Origin: an uncultured Candidatus Poseidoniales archaeon
GTDB lineage: Archaea > Thermoplasmatota > Poseidoniia > Poseidoniales > Thalassarchaeaceae
Assembly: GCA_902625325.1 (NCBI GenBank)
Contig: CACOAW010000005.1
Location: forward strand, 1 to 64,000
DNA: 64,000 bases
Direction: 5' to 3'
A program made the translations under genes and the position numbers. Numbering within the stretch: the stretch's first letter is position 1; each line of letters starts with the position of its first letter. Below the pieces are notes generated by a model. The model was given only the letters and a program-made list of their open reading frames with translations, was not told the origin of the DNA and searched no databases. Shown one piece after another: positions 61,373 to 64,000 of the stretch.

Positions 61373-62857
61373 TTGAAAAGAAGGGGATTGTCGGAAAACA
61401 ATGACCAAGATATGACTGAGGAGGAAGATAAGTGGTGGTCTCCGGGCCATGTGGATACTGGAGATGACGAAACGCCACCAAAAACTGCGACTGATGACTC
61501 TAGCAAAGAGGAGATTGTCGGGCGGAAGGAAATAGACAATTTCTTGGATCAGATAAGGGATCCAGAATTTGGGAATAAAGAGGCGAACTCAGAAATAATT
61601 GTCCGTGAGGATGGCGCCCCCAGCCCCCAGCCTCCAGTGGTAAGTGGGGGCCGAGGATTCCTAGGATTGTGGTGGTTGACACGAGGTGAGGCCCTCTTCG
61701 TGGTTTCCGCTACGGTTTTCGCCCTGATAATCTCGGCCATATGGACAGCAGGGTTACTCAATGAGTCGACGTATGCGGAGGTCTCAGCCACCATCGTGGC
61801 GGAGGAAGATGAATACTGGATCCAAGGAACGGCGGAGATCATCGGGGACGGCACTAACGGGACCGGTTGGTTCATGGACGATTGGAGCGGTTATTACGAA
61901 GATTGCTGGACCGAAGATGGTTACGATTACTGTGAAACCACCTATGTCGTCGAGTACGAGTGCTATGCCGATCTCTACCTCAGGTGGAATGTTAGTGGCG
62001 TCGAATACAGCGATTGGGTGTACACCCCGTCGATAAGAACGCCGTACGGATGCCTGGGGATACTGGAGGACTACTACCGAATTGGCGATATAGGGCCAAT
62101 CTGGTACGCGGCCTCAGACCCTAGCGAATTTCAGGTATTCACCGTCGTTCTAGGCGCCCCGGAGTCTACCCAATGGTTCGAGACAATGTACCATTATGCC
62201 GAGGGCCCTAACCTGTACACCGATTTCGAGTGTGAGGCGAGCCTCATCGTGACTTACCTCGACCCCACGGATAACTCCAGCCGAATCACCACCAGAGTTC
62301 TTGATGGATGGTATGGTGGCGCTGCTAACTTCTGGACCATTTCCGGTGACTCCTGCATCTCGGAAATGAAGGACGAATACGGTGGCGGGAGGACGATTTT
62401 GGTAGATGTCGATTCGAAGGACGGGTCGAAAGCATACCAACAAGGAAACACGCCCGAGGGATTCTACAGGATTACTTGGTTCTGCTGCCTCGGACTGATG
62501 GTGATTCTGGTCATCGTCTCCTTCGTTGCTGTCAGATTCAGCAATACCCCGCCCGGATCCTACGTCACGAGAAACGGAGTGGTCCACCATGGCGGATATG
62601 ATGGGAACGACGTGACAATCATCAACCACAACTACGGTAACAGGTGGGGTTACAATGAGGGGCCGGGCGTTCACTACCGTAAGCCGAGCGGGAGAATGAG
62701 ATTCAGTCGTAACAGTGGCTCCGGAGGCGGAGGCCGCTCGAGCGGCGGTCACTCAACCCGAGGTCGGTCCGGAGGAGGGAGCAGCTCTGGCGGAGGAAGC
62801 CGCTCAAGCGGTGGCGGCAGATCCGGTGGTGGCAGACGCTCCGGCGGGCGCAGATGA
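61373..62857 (+). CDS. Two-span protein with ectodomain and Gly/Ser/Arg-rich tail
   Basis: 494 residues. An acidic N-terminus of about 90 residues, a span (FVVSATVFALIISAIWTAG), an ectodomain of about 230 residues rich in Trp/Tyr with several cysteines, a second span (GLMVILVIVSFVAV), then a cytoplasmic tail ending in about 45 residues of Gly/Ser/Arg repeats (GGGRSSGGHS, GGGRRSGGRR) resembling RGG motifs. Start codon uncertain (TTG 61373, TTG 61388 or ATG 61412). No named family. Confidence 0.6.
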   Translation: MKRRGLSENNDQDMTEEEDKWWSPGHVDTGDDETPPKTATDDSSKEEIVGRKEIDNFLDQIRDPEFGNKEANSEIIVREDGAPSPQPPVVSGGRGFLGLWWLTRGEALFVVSATVFALIISAIWTAGLLNESTYAEVSATIVAEEDEYWIQGTAEIIGDGTNGTGWFMDDWSGYYEDCWTEDGYDYCETTYVVEYECYADLYLRWNVSGVEYSDWVYTPSIRTPYGCLGILEDYYRIGDIGPIWYAASDPSEFQVFTVVLGAPESTQWFETMYHYAEGPNLYTDFECEASLIVTYLDPTDNSSRITTRVLDGWYGGAANFWTISGDSCISEMKDEYGGGRTILVDVDSKDGSKAYQQGNTPEGFYRITWFCCLGLMVILVIVSFVAVRFSNTPPGSYVTRNGVVHHGGYDGNDVTIINHNYGNRWGYNEGPGVHYRKPSGRMRFSRNSGSGGGGRSSGGHSTRGRSGGGSSSGGGSRSSGGGRSGGGRRSGGRR

Positions 62858-62879
62858 GCCAATTGGGACCTGCACTGGA

Positions 62880-63071
62880 TTAGTTTACTCCGAACTCAGA
62901 GTCTAGTTTGCTCATTGTAGCCTGAATATCTTCTACAATTTCGAAAAGCGAACTATCCTTGGTCCAGACGAGTAGCTTTCCGCCACCCTCATTTTCTTGG
63001 TATGCACAAATGGCATCCATCCTTATTCTCGTCATTCCACCTTCTGTCATTGCCTTGATCCAGCCTGTCAT
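62880..63071 (-). CDS. Small protein, unknown
   Basis: 63 residues, alternating beta and helix (LLVWTKDSSLFEIVEDIQATMSKL is split by S-S-L). Reminiscent in layout of FlbD-like small proteins, but similarity is weak. The true start may be an internal Met (MTEGGMTRI or MTRIRMDA). Confidence 0.4.
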   Translation of the reverse strand: MTGWIKAMTEGGMTRIRMDAICAYQENEGGGKLLVWTKDSSLFEIVEDIQATMSKLDSEFGVN

Positions 63072-63198
63072 CGGCCGTGCGCCTCGCGAATTGGATTTAG
63101 TCTATTCCCCAGTTTCTTACGCTTGATCGCGCAGGCATCAAAATCCCTGGCATGTGAGCGGTATCGCAGTTAGCCGGTATCTGCAATTCGCATTGTGG

Positions 63199-63540
63199 TC
63201 AGAGGGGGGCTCCCCTCTCCTCCCACCAACCAGGGCCGTCGGTTTCATGCCCCTCGCCGTCTTTGTGCTTCCAGCAGTATTCAGAATTCCTGAAGCTCAG
63301 CGAGTTGCAGTGTTCCATGGCACATTTCTCCAACTGCTTCCTTTGTCTTTCCGACGGGCCATCTTTCTTGCGAACCTTTGCCGGCCTCGCCTCCTGGTCC
63401 TCAGAGGATTCTTCATCCGGTGATGCGAACAATTTGCCATCGAAGAAAGCCCTGTCGATAATCCACGCCATTAATCCCACGAAAAAGATGAGAATGTCGA
63501 TTTCTACGATTCCGGTGAGCATTGTGTCACTTGCTACCAT
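63199..63540 (-). CDS. Single-span protein with C-terminal zinc module
   Basis: 113 residues: an N-terminal span (EIDILIFFVGLMAWII), a charged middle, then KCAMEHCNSLSFRNSEYC and WKHK, the same zinc module as in the protein at 55001. GWW and ERG close the tail. The module would lie in the cytoplasm if the N-terminus is outside. ATG 63540 or 63522. Confidence 0.6.
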   Translation of the reverse strand: MVASDTMLTGIVEIDILIFFVGLMAWIIDRAFFDGKLFASPDEESSEDQEARPAKVRKKDGPSERQRKQLEKCAMEHCNSLSFRNSEYCWKHKDGEGHETDGPGWWEERGAPL

Positions 63541-63577
63541 TCAGGGCCTGCATCAAGTTTGCCACTGCACGAGGGGC

Positions 63578-63982
63578 TCAGTCATCCCAAGATGATGCCG
63601 TGACATCATCCAAAACGACTATGCCGATTATCTCTGTTCTCGGAGCCTCCCCTTGGAAGATGTACAATGCCTTACCGTGGAAATAGGAATCCCCCTCTTG
63701 GTTCACCCTGTGAAAATCCACCAGAAGCGTCCCCGATGTTTCTGCCACACTCGTAAAGCCAAGGTGATTCAGTTTGCTACCGACATATCCATCCATGTCC
63801 AGTGAGCCTCTAAGAAGTGAGAATCCTTCAACGAGCTCCTCTCGATTCCCAAAAATTGTAGTTCCTGAGGGCGATGAGGCGAAGAAAGGCGTCCTGCATA
63901 AATCAGCAATACTGTGGTAGTCCTTATTCTCGAAAGCTCGTATGTAATCCATGTAAATATCCAGAGTCTTTTGCTCATTCAT
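63578..63982 (-). CDS. SnoaL/NTF2-like protein
   Basis: 134 residues with the NTF2-like pattern YMDYIRAFENKDYHSIADLC then FASSPSGTTIFGNREELVEGF and a beta-rich second half. Such proteins are small-ligand-binding or enzymatic; the ligand is unknown. Starts at ATG 63982. It differs from the NTF2-like protein at 38821. Confidence 0.7.
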   Translation of the reverse strand: MNEQKTLDIYMDYIRAFENKDYHSIADLCRTPFFASSPSGTTIFGNREELVEGFSLLRGSLDMDGYVGSKLNHLGFTSVAETSGTLLVDFHRVNQEGDSYFHGKALYIFQGEAPRTEIIGIVVLDDVTASSWDD

Positions 63983-64000
63983 GGTGATCCCAATAGGGCG

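Overview
The window (about 55% GC) is a stretch of archaeal chromosome with tightly packed genes. Archaeal hallmarks are ribosomal proteins L40e and L41e, a UPF0147 protein, a primase small subunit (PriS-like), a diglycine-ended ubiquitin-like modifier, an AbrB-PhoU phosphate regulator, TATA-box promoters placed for leaderless transcripts, and a tRNA-Trp whose intron carries a box C/D guide RNA. Two photolyases, a eukaryote-type glutamine synthetase (GSII), SelO and many surface and membrane proteins fit a sunlit-ocean heterotroph. I infer a Poseidoniia-like (Marine Group II/III) euryarchaeon. No 16S or marker tree was available, so this is an inference. I saw no CRISPR array, insertion sequence, integrase or prophage.

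Layout. 0-5.7 kb: UPF0147, a class V aminotransferase, L40e/LysE, adenylosuccinate synthetase, a small zinc protein and an ALDH4-type P5C dehydrogenase. 5.7-10 kb: a TPP riboswitch controlling a thiamin ABC transporter (thiB, thiP, thiQ), then a PAP2-type protein. 10-14 kb: a PiT phosphate transporter fused to a DUF47/PhoU-like domain, divergent from an AbrB-PhoU regulator, then a TauE/SafE permease. 14-17 kb: tandem thymidylate kinases (the second with a degenerate P-loop) facing a thioredoxin-CcdA membrane protein. 17-24 kb: tRNA-Val, deoC and serC, divergent from pdxT, a radical SAM protein, a phosphodiesterase and a RecB/Cas4-like nuclease, then an AIM24 protein. 24-28.5 kb: tRNA-Ser, a SAMP/ThiS-like modifier, an AlkA-like glycosylase, a cytochrome b561 apparently frameshifted in a G9 tract, a LON-domain protein and a GST-like protein.

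28.5-36.5 kb: a photolyase convergent with a photolyase-oxidoreductase fusion, two orphan membrane proteins, SelO and MscS. 36.5-37.2 kb: a largely non-coding patch with a 21-residue cysteine-rich peptide gene and several strong hairpins, one with competing pairing partners. 37.2-46.2 kb: TM2 protein, M20 amidohydrolase, DUF1295 methyltransferase, proC, L41e, tRNA-Arg, a SprT-like protease, tRNA-Ala, GSII, Nudix hydrolase and D-amino-acid oxidase. 46.2-55 kb: zinc ribbon, PrsW-like protease with an EF-hand insert, DUF92 protein, a large membrane protein, intron-bearing tRNA-Trp, subtilase and an aminotransferase. 55-64 kb: small membrane and zinc-finger proteins around a PriS-like primase and a 931-residue SF2 helicase.

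The clearest functional units are the riboswitch-controlled thiamin importer, the phosphate transporter/regulator pair sharing one 46-bp promoter, the pdxT-to-nuclease operon, the light-dependent repair pair, and the tRNA-Trp intron that appears to guide 2'-O-methylation of its own anticodon C34. The most novel-looking items are the photolyase-oxidoreductase fusion, the metallothionein-like micropeptide beside the hairpin cluster, the paired thymidylate kinases, and a recurrent small C-x4-C zinc module.
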